Counted from the first letter of the stretch, positions 25,430 to 33,833 are shown. The stretch is 64,000 nucleotides of DNA from JBDRMV01 sp043825615 (GCA_043825615.1 JBDRRS010000019.1:1-64000), one strand, 5' to 3'. Notes: a model not told the origin generated them from the sequence alone. Numbers and translations are program-made.

Positions 25430-25914
25430 AAGCCCCCCTTCTTTTTTATGTAGCTGACGAGACCTCCCGCCGCCAGAATTTCCATCATCTTCCCGGGAAG
25501 TTCGGGGAACTCCAACTTAAAGTTTTTCGTCTTATTTTCAACAAAACCATTTTTTAAATCCACCTCGCACAGGTCCCCGTCTGAAAAGTCCGTCGTATCC
25601 ACTTCCACCGCGGGGAGCCCGATGTTTATGCAGTTCCTGAAAAAAATCCTCGCAAACGATTTTGCAATGACGCACGAAATCCCCGAAACTTTTATAACTC
25701 TCGGGGCATGCTCGCGGGATGAACCGCAGCCGAAATTCTCCCCCGCAACAATTATGTCTCCCTTTTCAACTTTTTTAACAAAGCCCTCATCGGCGTCCTC
25801 AAGAGTGTGCTTCGCAAGTTCGGAGATATTATTCCTTAAATGATAATACCTTCCGGGACAAATAAGGTCAGTGGACACATTGTCGCCGAATTTATGAACC
25901 TTGCCCTTTATCAC
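25426..25914 (-). CDS. Aconitase/isopropylmalate isomerase small subunit
   Basis: The swivelling domain of heterodimeric hydro-lyases: MIKGKVHKFGDNVSTDLICPGRYY, then NFGCGSSREHAP with the substrate-binding Ser/Arg, and FARIFFRNCINIGLPAV. The specificity loop reads YYHLRN rather than the YLRT of LeuD, so an aconitase or homoaconitase role is possible. At 162 aa it is a LeuD-type small subunit. Overlaps of 4 bp on both sides couple it to the large subunit and the dehydrogenase. Confidence 0.88.
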   Translation of the reverse strand: MIKGKVHKFGDNVSTDLICPGRYYHLRNNISELAKHTLEDADEGFVKKVEKGDIIVAGENFGCGSSREHAPRVIKVSGISCVIAKSFARIFFRNCINIGLPAVEVDTTDFSDGDLCEVDLKNGFVENKTKNFKLEFPELPGKMMEILAAGGLVSYIKKKGGL

Positions 25915-27140
25915 AGGAACTCCCCCGGGTCCGTTATTTTTCCCGTTATTGCGGTCGCTGCGGCAGTCTGGGGAGATGCGAGATAAACAAACGAATCGGG
26001 GTTACCCATTCTCCCTTTGAAATTCCTGTTCGCCGTGCTGAGACAGCGCTCGCCGTCCGCCAGAATTCCCTCGTGCACGCCGCAGCAGGGCCCACAGCCC
26101 GGGGGAAGAATGAGCGCTCCGAGTTCCGCAAATTTATCAAGAATGCGGGATGAAATCAGACCCTTTAAAACGCTGCGGGAGGCAGGACCTATTATCAGAG
26201 ACGTTCTGATTTTATCCGTTTTTTTCAGAATCTCGTAAGCGTCCTGAAAATCGGCGAGGCGGCCGTTCGTGCAGGTACCGAGCATTACGACGTCGATTTT
26301 TGTTTCTTCAATTTCTTTTATCTTAAAAACGTTTGAGACCTCGTGCGGGAAGGCGACACAAGGAACGACCTCGTCAAGCAAAATCTCAATTTTCTCTTCG
26401 TACGAACCGTCAGCTTCAAGAGGTTTGAAATCCCCCCCCCTGCCCTGTCCGGCAAGGTAATTTTTAACAACTCCGTCGGCGGGAAAAATTCCGGTTTTCG
26501 CGCCCGCCTCCACCGTCATATTTGAAATCGTGAAGCGCCCTTCTATCGGAATGTTTTTCAAGCCCTCACCGAAAAATTCCATAACCTTGTAAATTGCTCC
26601 GTTTGAGCCGAGCCGGCCTATAATTTCCAGAATAACATCTTTGGCGGAGGTGCCTTTTTTCAATTTTCCCTTCAGTTCAATCCCGAGAGAATGCGGGACT
26701 TTCAGCCAGACGTTTCCGGCAGCCATCGCGCACGCGGCGTCGGTTGAACCGAAACCCGCGGCGAAACAGCCGAGAGCCCCCGAAGTCGGCGTGTGGGAAT
26801 CCGCTCCCACGATAATGTCGTACGGGGAAGAAAATTTTTCAACCATCAGCTGATGACAGATACCCTCCTCAAAGACCTTCACTCCGGCCCGTCCGGCAAA
26901 AGACCTTATCTTGCAGTGGGCGTTCGCGAGTTCTTTCCTCGGGGGCGGAACCGCATGGTCAATAAAAAAATAACAGTTCGCGGGATTTTTCAAGCCGACC
27001 GAAAGGTCATTAATTCCGTCAATCGCGAGGGGTCCTGTCCCGTCCTGGCAAAACACTTTGTCCACAGGGAGAACCAGTATCTCGCCGGGCCGGACTTCTT
27101 TTCCCTTTTTCCGTGAAATGATTTTCTCTGTCAATGTCAT
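25911..27140 (-). CDS. Aconitase/isopropylmalate isomerase large subunit
   Basis: Binds the [4Fe-4S] cluster of the hydro-lyase. The cluster ligands appear as MLGTCTNGR and PPGCGPCCGVHEG; VGADSHTPTSGALGCFAAGFGSTD is the family signature. Length 409 aa matches the archaeal/bacterial HACN or LeuC2 type rather than the 460-aa LeuC1. It is first in the operon, with a promoter 12 bp upstream and no clear Shine-Dalgarno. Confidence 0.88.
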   Translation of the reverse strand: MTLTEKIISRKKGKEVRPGEILVLPVDKVFCQDGTGPLAIDGINDLSVGLKNPANCYFFIDHAVPPPRKELANAHCKIRSFAGRAGVKVFEEGICHQLMVEKFSSPYDIIVGADSHTPTSGALGCFAAGFGSTDAACAMAAGNVWLKVPHSLGIELKGKLKKGTSAKDVILEIIGRLGSNGAIYKVMEFFGEGLKNIPIEGRFTISNMTVEAGAKTGIFPADGVVKNYLAGQGRGGDFKPLEADGSYEEKIEILLDEVVPCVAFPHEVSNVFKIKEIEETKIDVVMLGTCTNGRLADFQDAYEILKKTDKIRTSLIIGPASRSVLKGLISSRILDKFAELGALILPPGCGPCCGVHEGILADGERCLSTANRNFKGRMGNPDSFVYLASPQTAAATAITGKITDPGEFL

Positions 27141-27151
27141 TTTTTCACTGG

Positions 27152-27180
27152 ATTTTAGTATAAATTTCGCCTTTTGACAA
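27152..27180 (-). promoter_or_regulatory. Promoter of the leuC-leuD-icd-ndk-fatty-acid operon
   Basis: TTGTCA (27175-27180), 17-bp spacer, TAAAAT (27152-27157). The ATG at 27140 is 11 nt past the -10 box, leaving only a few nucleotides of leader. Confidence 0.6.
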
Positions 27181-27243
27181 ATAAATTTTTATTAAAGTTA
27201 ACGAAATCCTTTTGCGGATACCGTGCATTATAGCGGTTAAAAT

Positions 27244-29088
27244 TCATCTTTCTTCTTCTATGGAGATTTTCGCGCCTTTGATTTGCGGGACTGAAAACAT
27301 GAGCCCGGGTTTAATTTTCAACACAATTTCAAACAAGCTCGCGCTCTTTTTTAAGGGCTCTGAAATTTCAAGACACTCCTCCCCCGCCGCCCCGGCAATC
27401 TTCCCGCAGACGCTTTTTGCTTTTTTACCCGAAACCTGAAGACGGAGAATTCTTGAATACGGCGGGAAATTAAACCGCTTCCTTACCTGCAGCTGCTTCT
27501 CGTAAAAATCATCCGTTTCGCCCAGAGCGTCCTCCGCAATCTCAAATGCGATTTTCGTCTGAATAAACAACTTCGTTCCGGCACCACGGGTCCGAAGAAA
27601 ATATTTTATCCTGCGGAGAAATGAAAATGTATTCTCGTCCGCTTTCCAATTCCCTCCGTAAAGGGCGAAATCGGCGTCGAGCACCGCGAAAAGTCCGATT
27701 TTTTCCCAGTTTTTTATACAGGCAAAACCGCTGTCTGAAATCAGAACATTTATCCGTCCTTTTTCGAAGTCGTTGAAAAGCGCCTTTTTCTCATCCGGCA
27801 GAGCTCTTATGTTTACGGCGTAAACCGACAAATTCTGCAGCTCTCTTCTTAAATACGCTGCAACGTGCTCCCTTCCCAGACCGCGGTTTTTCAGTTTCTT
27901 CCGTCCGCAGTCCGGACAGGTTTTCGGCAGGGGGTACGATTTTCTGCAGCGTGGACAATAAAGAGCGAACTTCGACACGACAAGTTTCCTGCCGCATTTT
28001 TCACACTTTGCCGCGTAACCGCAGGCGGAGCAGACAAGCGAACCCGCCCAGCCGCCTTTCGGCAGATAAAGCAGAACTTTTTTACCTTCATCCGCATTTT
28101 TCCTGATTTCTCCTAAAAGTTTTTTTGAAATTCCGAAGTCAACCTCGCCCTCGTCTGTATCGCAGACAGACCCGCGGACAACCGCCGGAAAATCCGCAAA
28201 AACGGATTTTGCGCTGTTATTCTTTATCCTGTAATACTGCTCAACCGTCATGGTTTCGGAGACCTCGAGCATCTGCGCGCCGGAAAGTTCAGCGCGCTTT
28301 GCGGCGACTTCGGCGGCGGAATATCTCGGATGCTGCTCCTCAAAAAACGCCGAATCCTGCGGTTTTATAATGACAATCAGAGAAAGTTTCCTGAAGGGCG
28401 TAAAAACAGCGCTTCTCGTTCCTATTACGACATCTGCACAGCCGGATTCCGCATCCTTCAAAATACTGTACCGGACGCCCGGAGAAATTCCCGAGTGAAA
28501 ACAGGCAAATCTGAAACTTTTTACGACTTCCAGCCATTCATTTATATTTTCTTTTCTCGGAATCAGAAAAAGAACCTGTCCTTGTTTTTCCGTTGTCCGT
28601 TTGATTGCCCCGTAAAGCATATTTTTTGCGGAATCTATGTTGCCGGTTATGCAGACGCTTTTCCCTTCCGGAATTTCGGATGCCGCAGGCGTTGCGGAAT
28701 AATCACTCCCGCCGAGCGGCTCTCCGGGAGAAGAAACGGAGTCCGAGGATTTCAATTTTCCGGATTTGCTTTTAATATCAGACGGTAAAATCATTTTCAG
28801 AGCCATTCCGGAAACCGTAAAATAATACTTCTCCATCCAGCAGGCGAGAGCGAATAATTCATCGGTCAGAACAGGTATCTCGTCAATTTTTTTTATAACT
28901 TTTTTAAGCGGTTTCCCTGACGGCGGAACGTCCGTTTCAACGCAGTATCCGGTGAGACGGCGGAGGCCGAAAGGGACAAGCAGCCGGCAGCCCTTCGAAA
29001 CGTTAAAATCGGTTTCGTAATCGAAACTGCGTTCAATCGGAAGCGGTAAACTGACGCGGACAATCACAGCGTGAAATTTATCCTGCAC
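27244..29088 (-). CDS. priA: Primosomal protein N' (PriA) with degenerate ATPase motifs
   Basis: PriA reloads the replicative helicase at stalled forks. The N-terminal DNA-binding domain (VRVSLPLPIERSFDYE) and the eight-Cys zinc region (CSACGYAAKCEKCGRK...CPRCRKSYPLPKTCPDCG) are intact, as is the C-terminal region (DADFALYGGNWKADE). The Walker A loop, normally GxTGSGKT, reads ITGNIDSAKN (about residues 147-156) and the DEEH box reads IKPQD (about 241-245). At 614 aa it is ~100 residues shorter than typical PriA. It probably keeps a structural, non-helicase role, as proposed for the Deinococcus protein. It overlaps the UDG gene by 11 bp. Confidence 0.9.
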   Translation of the reverse strand: MQDKFHAVIVRVSLPLPIERSFDYETDFNVSKGCRLLVPFGLRRLTGYCVETDVPPSGKPLKKVIKKIDEIPVLTDELFALACWMEKYYFTVSGMALKMILPSDIKSKSGKLKSSDSVSSPGEPLGGSDYSATPAASEIPEGKSVCITGNIDSAKNMLYGAIKRTTEKQGQVLFLIPRKENINEWLEVVKSFRFACFHSGISPGVRYSILKDAESGCADVVIGTRSAVFTPFRKLSLIVIIKPQDSAFFEEQHPRYSAAEVAAKRAELSGAQMLEVSETMTVEQYYRIKNNSAKSVFADFPAVVRGSVCDTDEGEVDFGISKKLLGEIRKNADEGKKVLLYLPKGGWAGSLVCSACGYAAKCEKCGRKLVVSKFALYCPRCRKSYPLPKTCPDCGRKKLKNRGLGREHVAAYLRRELQNLSVYAVNIRALPDEKKALFNDFEKGRINVLISDSGFACIKNWEKIGLFAVLDADFALYGGNWKADENTFSFLRRIKYFLRTRGAGTKLFIQTKIAFEIAEDALGETDDFYEKQLQVRKRFNFPPYSRILRLQVSGKKAKSVCGKIAGAAGEECLEISEPLKKSASLFEIVLKIKPGLMFSVPQIKGAKISIEEER

Positions 29089-29878
29089 GCCCCAAGAGGC
29101 GCATTATGACTTTTATATCCTCCCATGCAGGTTTTTTGGCGGGGGGATTTCTTAAAAGATACGCCGGATGGAAAGTCGGCACGACCTTAACCTCGAACTG
29201 CGGCTCGTCGGGAAGAATCCTGATATCAAAAATTTTCCCTCTGACCTGCGAGATCCCGATTTCACGCCCGAGAATCACTTTTGTAGCCGGAGAGCCGAGA
29301 GAGCAAATTACCTTCGGACGGATTATTCTGATCTGCGCCAGCAAAATATGAAAACATTTCTGCACTTCAAGAATATCCGGAGGCCTGTCATTCCCTCTTT
29401 TCTCGGGATTTAAGGGATCTTTCATCGGATGGCATTTCACAATGTTCGTGATGTAAACGTCATCCCTTCCGATTTTCATCCCGTTTTCGAGAATTTTCGT
29501 AAGAAGCTGGCCCGCTCGTCCGATAAAAGGCATGCCTTTATGGTCCTCGTCAAAACCGGGGCCTTCGCCGATAAACATCAAATCGGCGGCGGGATTGCCC
29601 TCGCCGAAAACAATTTTTGTTCTGCTTTTGCTTAAAGGGCACATTTTGCAGGCTGAATATTTTTTTCTCAATTCCGCAAGAAGGGCGGCTTTATCCCCCT
29701 TCAATTCTCCCTTTAGTAAAGGGCGGGGTACCCAATCGTAGATTGGGTCGGGGAATTTGTCATTCTTTTTCGGGCCGGAAGGCCCGGCATCTTTCATTTT
29801 TTTATGCAGGTCCGGGATATCGGTAAAACCGACATCCTTCATCTGAATCAGGAATTTCTTTAATTTTTCCCTTTGCAT
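29078..29878 (-). CDS. Type 4 uracil-DNA glycosylase (Fe-S)
   Basis: Removes uracil from DNA. Motifs include FIGEGPGFDEDHKGMPFIGRAGQLL, ITNIVKCHP and FHPAYLLRNP, and cysteine pairs of the [4Fe-4S] cluster (CKMCPLS..., VKCHP, VQKCF). ATG 29878 with GGGAAG upstream is chosen; a GTG at 29890 is an alternative. At 266 aa it is about 50 residues longer than most; the extra stretch around FPDPIYDWVPRPLLKGELKG is encoded by a palindromic repeat inserted in frame. It overlaps coaB by 19 bp. Confidence 0.92.
   Translation of the reverse strand: MQREKLKKFLIQMKDVGFTDIPDLHKKMKDAGPSGPKKNDKFPDPIYDWVPRPLLKGELKGDKAALLAELRKKYSACKMCPLSKSRTKIVFGEGNPAADLMFIGEGPGFDEDHKGMPFIGRAGQLLTKILENGMKIGRDDVYITNIVKCHPMKDPLNPEKRGNDRPPDILEVQKCFHILLAQIRIIRPKVICSLGSPATKVILGREIGISQVRGKIFDIRILPDEPQFEVKVVPTFHPAYLLRNPPAKKPAWEDIKVIMRLLGRAG
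29695..29755. repeat. Palindromic repeat inserted in frame in the UDG gene
   Basis: Two adjacent hairpins, CCCTTTAGTAAAGGG (29710-29724) and ACCCAATCGTAGATTGGGT (29731-29749), lie inside the coding region between the N-terminal helix and the Fe-S core. The first resembles the CCCCCTTT/AAAGGGGG hairpins at 53604-53622 and 58128-58147. Confidence 0.65.
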
Positions 29879-30540
29879 ACGACTTCCCACAGAATTTCCG
29901 CAAGGTCCTTCTTTGAAATTTCATTGAACATCAGCGCCGTTTCATCTCCCAGAATAAAACCCGTTGTCTCCGTATTTGAAATGGCGTCTCTCCTGTTGAG
30001 AACAATAAAATCAAAATTCTTATCCGCCTTTTTCTTCAAAGCCGACGGCACATCAAGGTCGTCTTCCAAAGCAAACCCTACCGCGGTCCTGAACGACTTC
30101 CCGCGGGAGACCCGCTTCGCAATATCAACGGTTGATTTCAGGCAGAGTTTACCCCTCTCTTTTTTCCTTATTTTTACGGGGCTGCACAGCAACGGCGTCC
30201 AGTCGCATGGCGCGGCCGCAAAGAATAAAATATCCGCCCACTTAAAATTATCCTTCACTTTTTCATACATCTCCGAGGCCGTTAAAACCGGAATAACACG
30301 GCTTCCTCCGGGAAATTTTACGCTTACAGGGCCTGAAATTATTCTTATCTCGTATTTTTTTTTCAGGAAAACAGCCGCTATTTCTCTCGCCATAATGCCG
30401 GAAGAAGCATTCGTTATAAACCTGACGGTATCAATATATTCTCTTGTAGGTCCTGCCGTAATTAAGACATGGGGACGGTGCTTTACCTGTCTGCGCCGAA
30501 GCGGCTTCGGCAGGCAGGCAATATGACATTTTTCTGCCAT
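29860..30540 (-). CDS. coaB: Phosphopantothenate-cysteine ligase (stand-alone CoaB)
   Basis: Second half of the usual CoaBC: joins cysteine to 4'-phosphopantothenate. HVLITAGPTREYIDTVRFITNASSGIMAREIA is the CTP/dinucleotide-binding signature, with AAAPCDW and VGFALE downstream. Length 226 aa equals the CoaB half alone. The first ~20 residues (MAEKCHIACLPKPLRRRQVK) are encoded by dispersed repeat family C; the family homology starts after them. ATG 30540 has GAGG 7 nt upstream. coaC is the next gene upstream, so the pathway step is split over two adjacent genes. Confidence 0.92.
   Translation of the reverse strand: MAEKCHIACLPKPLRRRQVKHRPHVLITAGPTREYIDTVRFITNASSGIMAREIAAVFLKKKYEIRIISGPVSVKFPGGSRVIPVLTASEMYEKVKDNFKWADILFFAAAPCDWTPLLCSPVKIRKKERGKLCLKSTVDIAKRVSRGKSFRTAVGFALEDDLDVPSALKKKADKNFDFIVLNRRDAISNTETTGFILGDETALMFNEISKKDLAEILWEVVCKGKN
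30469..30533. repeat. Dispersed palindromic repeat, family C copy 2
   Basis: Ends AAAAATGTCATATTG and GTAAAGCACCGTCCCCAT (minus strand) enclose the hairpin GCCGAAG-CCG-CTTCGGC. It encodes the N-terminal extension of CoaB, in a different frame from copy 1 in the lptD-like gene. Confidence 0.75.
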
Positions 30541-30561
30541 AGGATGCCCTCTTTTTCCTGA

Positions 30562-31122
30562 TTATTTCTCTGCCAGCACTCTACTAACGATTTCTTCCGG
30601 CTCCGACATACGGCCGGCGCCGGTGCCGCCGCTCGCAAGACGTCCGGCATCCGGACCTATGATTTTTATGCCCTGTTTTTTTAAAGTTAAAATGTTCTTT
30701 TTAATTATTCCGTTTTCCCACATTGCCGTCTCCATTGCGGGTGCGACTAAGAGCGGACACCGCCGGGAAACAACAAGCGTGGTAAGGAGATTGTCGCAAA
30801 TCCCGGCAGCAATTTTGCTTATCGTGTTCGCCGTAGCGGGAGCAATTATAAAAACATCCGCCCAATCGGACAGGGCAATATGATTTTCCGCGCTCCCAGG
30901 CGATAACTGCTCAACAAATGCCTCCTGCCCCGTCAGCCCCCTGAAAAGAACAGGAGAAATAAACTTTGCCGCCTCCGGCGTAAGAACCGTCTTCACCATA
31001 CATTTTTCTTTTGTGAAAATGCTTGCAATGACGGCCGCCTTGTAACAGGCAATTGAAGAAGTGACCCCGAGAATGACGGAGAACGGCTTACGTTTTTTTC
31101 TTTTTTTCACCAATTTCCTCAT
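30562..31122 (-). CDS. coaC: Phosphopantothenoylcysteine decarboxylase (stand-alone CoaC)
   Basis: FMN-dependent decarboxylase of coenzyme A synthesis. GVTSSIACYKAA, the catalytic His in AENHIALSDWADVFIIAPATANTISKIAAGICDNLL and PAMETAMWENG are present. The usual PAMN Asn is Glu here, and the flexible-loop Cys (LACG) is Ser (RLASGGTGAGR); some actinobacterial relatives also vary at these sites. Length 186 aa is that of a single-domain CoaC. The gene overlaps rpoZ by 35 bp. Confidence 0.88.
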   Translation of the reverse strand: MRKLVKKRKKRKPFSVILGVTSSIACYKAAVIASIFTKEKCMVKTVLTPEAAKFISPVLFRGLTGQEAFVEQLSPGSAENHIALSDWADVFIIAPATANTISKIAAGICDNLLTTLVVSRRCPLLVAPAMETAMWENGIIKKNILTLKKQGIKIIGPDAGRLASGGTGAGRMSEPEEIVSRVLAEK

Positions 31123-31294
31123 CCAGCGCCTCTATGATAAGTGTGTCTATTTCCTTTTTATCAAGCGGCCCGGCCTTCTGCGATTTAACCCATCTTTTGT
31201 TGAACCCGTCAAAACTCCTCTTCAGTATTTCAAACGGATTGCCGGTACAGTCAGAAGTCTTTCTTTTCAAACCTTCAATTGAAATCTTGTCCAT
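31088..31294 (-). CDS. rpoZ: RNA polymerase omega subunit
   Basis: A 68-aa protein in the conserved gmk-rpoZ-coaBC position. Omega-like features are the Asn-Pro-Phe-x-Ile segment (GNPFEILKRSFDGFNKRW) and the acidic C-terminal helix IDTLIIEALDEEI. Sequence similarity to canonical omega is weak, so context carries much of the call. Confidence 0.75.
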   Translation of the reverse strand: MDKISIEGLKRKTSDCTGNPFEILKRSFDGFNKRWVKSQKAGPLDKKEIDTLIIEALDEEIGEKKKKT

Positions 31295-31324
31295 TTTTCT
31301 CTCCTTATCCTGGTGGCATTCATG

Positions 31325-31927
31325 CTATATCCTTATTCTACACGAATTCGCAATATAAATTGCGGATATTTCTTTCTCCGCTTTTTTTATATCGTCATTA
31401 ATAACGAGGTAATCAAAATTTTTTATTTCTTTCAATTCAACCCGCGCATCCTGCATCCGTCTTCTTATGGTTGCCTGCTCGTCCTGACCGCGGGCACGCA
31501 GACGTTTTTCAAGTTCTTTTATTGAAGAAGCGGTAATAAAAATAATGTTCGCCCAGGGAAACATCTTTTTCACGCTTTTCGCGCCCTTAACGTCAAGATC
31601 AAGCACAATGCTCCGGCCATTCTTCAACGCGCTTTTTATATTTTTGGCGGAAGTTCCGTAATAAAACCCGTGGACTTTAGCCCATTCCGCAAATTTCTTT
31701 TCCCGTATTTGCCTGCGGAAGACACTTTCCGTTACAAAATTGTAATCCACACCGTCCTTTTCGGAATGTCTCGGTCGTCTCGTGGTCGTTGAAATGGAAT
31801 AAATTATGTCTTTAAACCTGCGTCTCATGAATTTTACAAGAGTCGTTTTGCCGCCGCCCGAAGGAGCCGTAAGAACAAAAATCCCCGCCCTGATTTTCCC
31901 CGCAAGTTTATACAGAGACGGCCTCAT
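31325..31927 (-). CDS. gmk: Guanylate kinase
   Basis: Phosphorylates GMP. P-loop TAPSGGGKTTLVKFM, GMP-binding TTTRRPR, GVDYNFV, and GRSIVLDLDVKGAKSVKK are all family marks. Length 200 aa is normal. The start overlaps the ruvA stop by 4 bp. Confidence 0.96.
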   Translation of the reverse strand: MRPSLYKLAGKIRAGIFVLTAPSGGGKTTLVKFMRRRFKDIIYSISTTTRRPRHSEKDGVDYNFVTESVFRRQIREKKFAEWAKVHGFYYGTSAKNIKSALKNGRSIVLDLDVKGAKSVKKMFPWANIIFITASSIKELEKRLRARGQDEQATIRRRMQDARVELKEIKNFDYLVINDDIKKAEKEISAIYIANSCRIRI

Positions 31928-32517
31928 TTCCGGCGGCCCATTTTCGACAGCGCAATTTTTATGACTTCCTCGGCGGTTGAAATATCCTTGTTTTCCTGTA
32001 TCACTTCATTGACAACGCGTCTTGAAAGAGCATTCTGCCAGCCGAGCGAAACAAGCGCCGCCGCGGCGTCGGCAAAAACCCCGTGCGCCTCGGGGATTTC
32101 TTCTTCAAGCTCCACTTTCCTTATTTTGTCTTTCAAGTCAACAATTATTCTTTTTGCGCTTTTTTCGCCGAGGCCGCTCACCGCGCAGAGCGACTTTACA
32201 TCATCGGCTAAAATAATTGATACGACCTGCGCCGGAGAAAAAGTATTGAGAATAGCAAGCGAGACCTTCGGACCTATTCCCGAGACGGAAACAAGCATTT
32301 TAAAAATTTCCTTCTCCTCGCGTTTGATAAATCCGAAAATCTGAGGCATCTCGTCCCTGTTGTATTTTACGTAAGTGTAAATACCGCAATCTTCACCCTG
32401 AGCCGGCAGATTTGATTTTGCAAGGTCGGACATCACCAGTTCAAAACCGATCCCGCCGGCCTCAATTACAACTTCGGGGGTCTTTGAAAAAATTTTTCCT
32501 TTAAGAAACCCTATCAT
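31924..32517 (-). CDS. ruvA: Holliday junction DNA helicase subunit RuvA
   Basis: RuvA binds four-way junctions. It begins MIGFLKGKI and carries the OB fold, the helix-hairpin-helix pairs (FKMLVSVSGIGPKVSLAILNT and LCAVSGLGEKSAKRIIVDLKDKI) and the C-terminal RuvB-contacting domain (ADAAAALVSLGW). Length 197 aa. ruvB is not in the window. Confidence 0.96.
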   Translation of the reverse strand: MIGFLKGKIFSKTPEVVIEAGGIGFELVMSDLAKSNLPAQGEDCGIYTYVKYNRDEMPQIFGFIKREEKEIFKMLVSVSGIGPKVSLAILNTFSPAQVVSIILADDVKSLCAVSGLGEKSAKRIIVDLKDKIRKVELEEEIPEAHGVFADAAAALVSLGWQNALSRRVVNEVIQENKDISTAEEVIKIALSKMGRRK

Positions 32518-32518
32518 A

Positions 32519-33013
32519 TTATTTTGCCGAATCTCCGCCCGAATAATTTCTGCTGTCCGTTAAATAACAGAAAGCGCAGGCAAGCGCATCGGCAGCGTCG
32601 GCGGGGACTTCGTCCTTTATTCTCAACAAACGCTTCACCTGCGCGGCAACCTGCTCTTTTGAGGCGCGACCGTAACCAACGGTTGATTTTTTTATCTCAA
32701 GCGGCGAATACGTTTCAAACGGAATTTTCTTTTCGCTTGCCGCAATCGCCGCGGCCGCCCACGCCCGCCCCAAATTTAAAGCGGCGCGGACATCCTTGAA
32801 AAAGAACGGGTCTTCGCATGACACCACGTCCGGGGAAAATTCGCCTATAATTTTTTTAATCTCCCTGTAAATAAAGGCGAGACGGTCGGGAAGTTTCCCT
32901 CCTCTGGACGGCTTTATCACGCCGAACCGGAAGGAAGAAAAATTCCGGGCGTCTCCTTCTATAAAACCCCATCCCATGCAGTGGGTGCCGGGGTCAACGC
33001 CGAGAACTTTCAT
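32519..33013 (-). CDS. ruvC: Holliday junction endonuclease RuvC
   Basis: Resolves Holliday junctions. Catalytic acidic residues appear in LGVDPGTHCMGW, VSCEDPFF and ADAADALACAFC; KKSTVGYGRASKEQV is the usual DNA-contact segment. Length 164 aa. The gene overlaps yebC by 4 bp and lies 1 bp from ruvA. Confidence 0.96.
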   Translation of the reverse strand: MKVLGVDPGTHCMGWGFIEGDARNFSSFRFGVIKPSRGGKLPDRLAFIYREIKKIIGEFSPDVVSCEDPFFFKDVRAALNLGRAWAAAAIAASEKKIPFETYSPLEIKKSTVGYGRASKEQVAAQVKRLLRIKDEVPADAADALACAFCYLTDSRNYSGGDSAK

Positions 33014-33759
33014 TCGGAAGAGGCGGCAAATTTTTCCATTATTTCTTCCGGAATGTCAAAATTGGCGCTCGTCTCCACCACGTCGTCGTGATTTTCGAGT
33101 TCATCCATAAGTTTAAGCATTGCAGAAGCCTGCCGCTCATCCAGCAAAACCTGCGACTGCGGTATGTTCATCACGCCGGAGTCCAAAGCCGCGATGCCCG
33201 CTTCCTTCAGGGCATTTAAAACTTTTTCAAAACTTTCGGGGGCCGTCGTTATTTCAAAACCGTCACCGGATTCTTTTATGTCGTCCGCGCCCGCGGAAAC
33301 GGCGAGATCCATCAGGCGTTCTTCGTCTTCAACCTTCCCCACCTGCAAATAACCCTTTCTGCTAAACATCCACCCGACACAGCCGATCTCGCCGAGATTG
33401 CCCCCGTGATGCGAAAATATTTTTCTTACCTCCTGCGTTGTTCTGTTCCTGTTGTCCGTCTGGGCGGTGAACAGAACGGCGACGCCGCCGGGACCATAAC
33501 CCTCGTAGCAAACCGTCTCGTATGATTCAGCGGCTTTTGTGCTCCTCTCAATGGCTTTTTTTATATTATCCGCCGGCATATTGCACTGCTTCGCTTTCTG
33601 CATTACCAGCCGCAGTTTTGCATTCTTATCGGGGTCGGTGCCGCCTTCCTTGCAGGCGACGTTGATTTCTCTGATTATTTTTGAAAAAACCTTGCCCTTT
33701 TTCGCGTCAATTACGGCTTTTTTGTGCTTTATCCCGGCCCATTTGGAATGACCGCTCAT
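33010..33759 (-). CDS. yebC: YebC/PmpR-family regulatory or translation factor
   Basis: Starts MSGHSKWAGIKHKKAVIDAKKGKVFSKI, the family signature, followed by NMPADNIKKAIERS, YEGYGPGGVAV and RNRTTQEVRKIFSHHGGNLGE. Length 249 aa. Members are described as DNA-binding regulators or as relievers of ribosome stalling. The first 23 bp of the gene are duplicated 74 bp upstream. Confidence 0.95.
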   Translation of the reverse strand: MSGHSKWAGIKHKKAVIDAKKGKVFSKIIREINVACKEGGTDPDKNAKLRLVMQKAKQCNMPADNIKKAIERSTKAAESYETVCYEGYGPGGVAVLFTAQTDNRNRTTQEVRKIFSHHGGNLGEIGCVGWMFSRKGYLQVGKVEDEERLMDLAVSAGADDIKESGDGFEITTAPESFEKVLNALKEAGIAALDSGVMNIPQSQVLLDERQASAMLKLMDELENHDDVVETSANFDIPEEIMEKFAASSE

Positions 33760-33833
33760 TATTCCCCCGCTTCCTTAACAGGGACAGTCCCCATTCGGGG
33801 ACAGTCCCTTGCCCATTTGGAATGACCGCTCAT
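33737..33833. repeat. 23-bp direct repeat flanking a GGGGACTGTCCC palindromic insert
   Basis: Identical 23-bp segments at 33737-33759 and 33811-33833, both with the start of yebC (ATGAGCGGTCATTCC...), enclose a 51-bp insert with GGGACAGTCCCC-ATTC-GGGGACAGTCCC on the + strand. In the outer copy the ATGA also contains the EF-G-like stop TGA, revealing the original overlapping stop/start junction that the insert separated. Confidence 0.9.

Noticed and set aside
30562..31122. CoaC scored as catalytically dead
   Set aside because: The Asn-to-Glu and Cys-to-Ser changes are at positions that I believe vary in some actinobacterial CoaBC; other motifs are intact, so inactivity is not supported.
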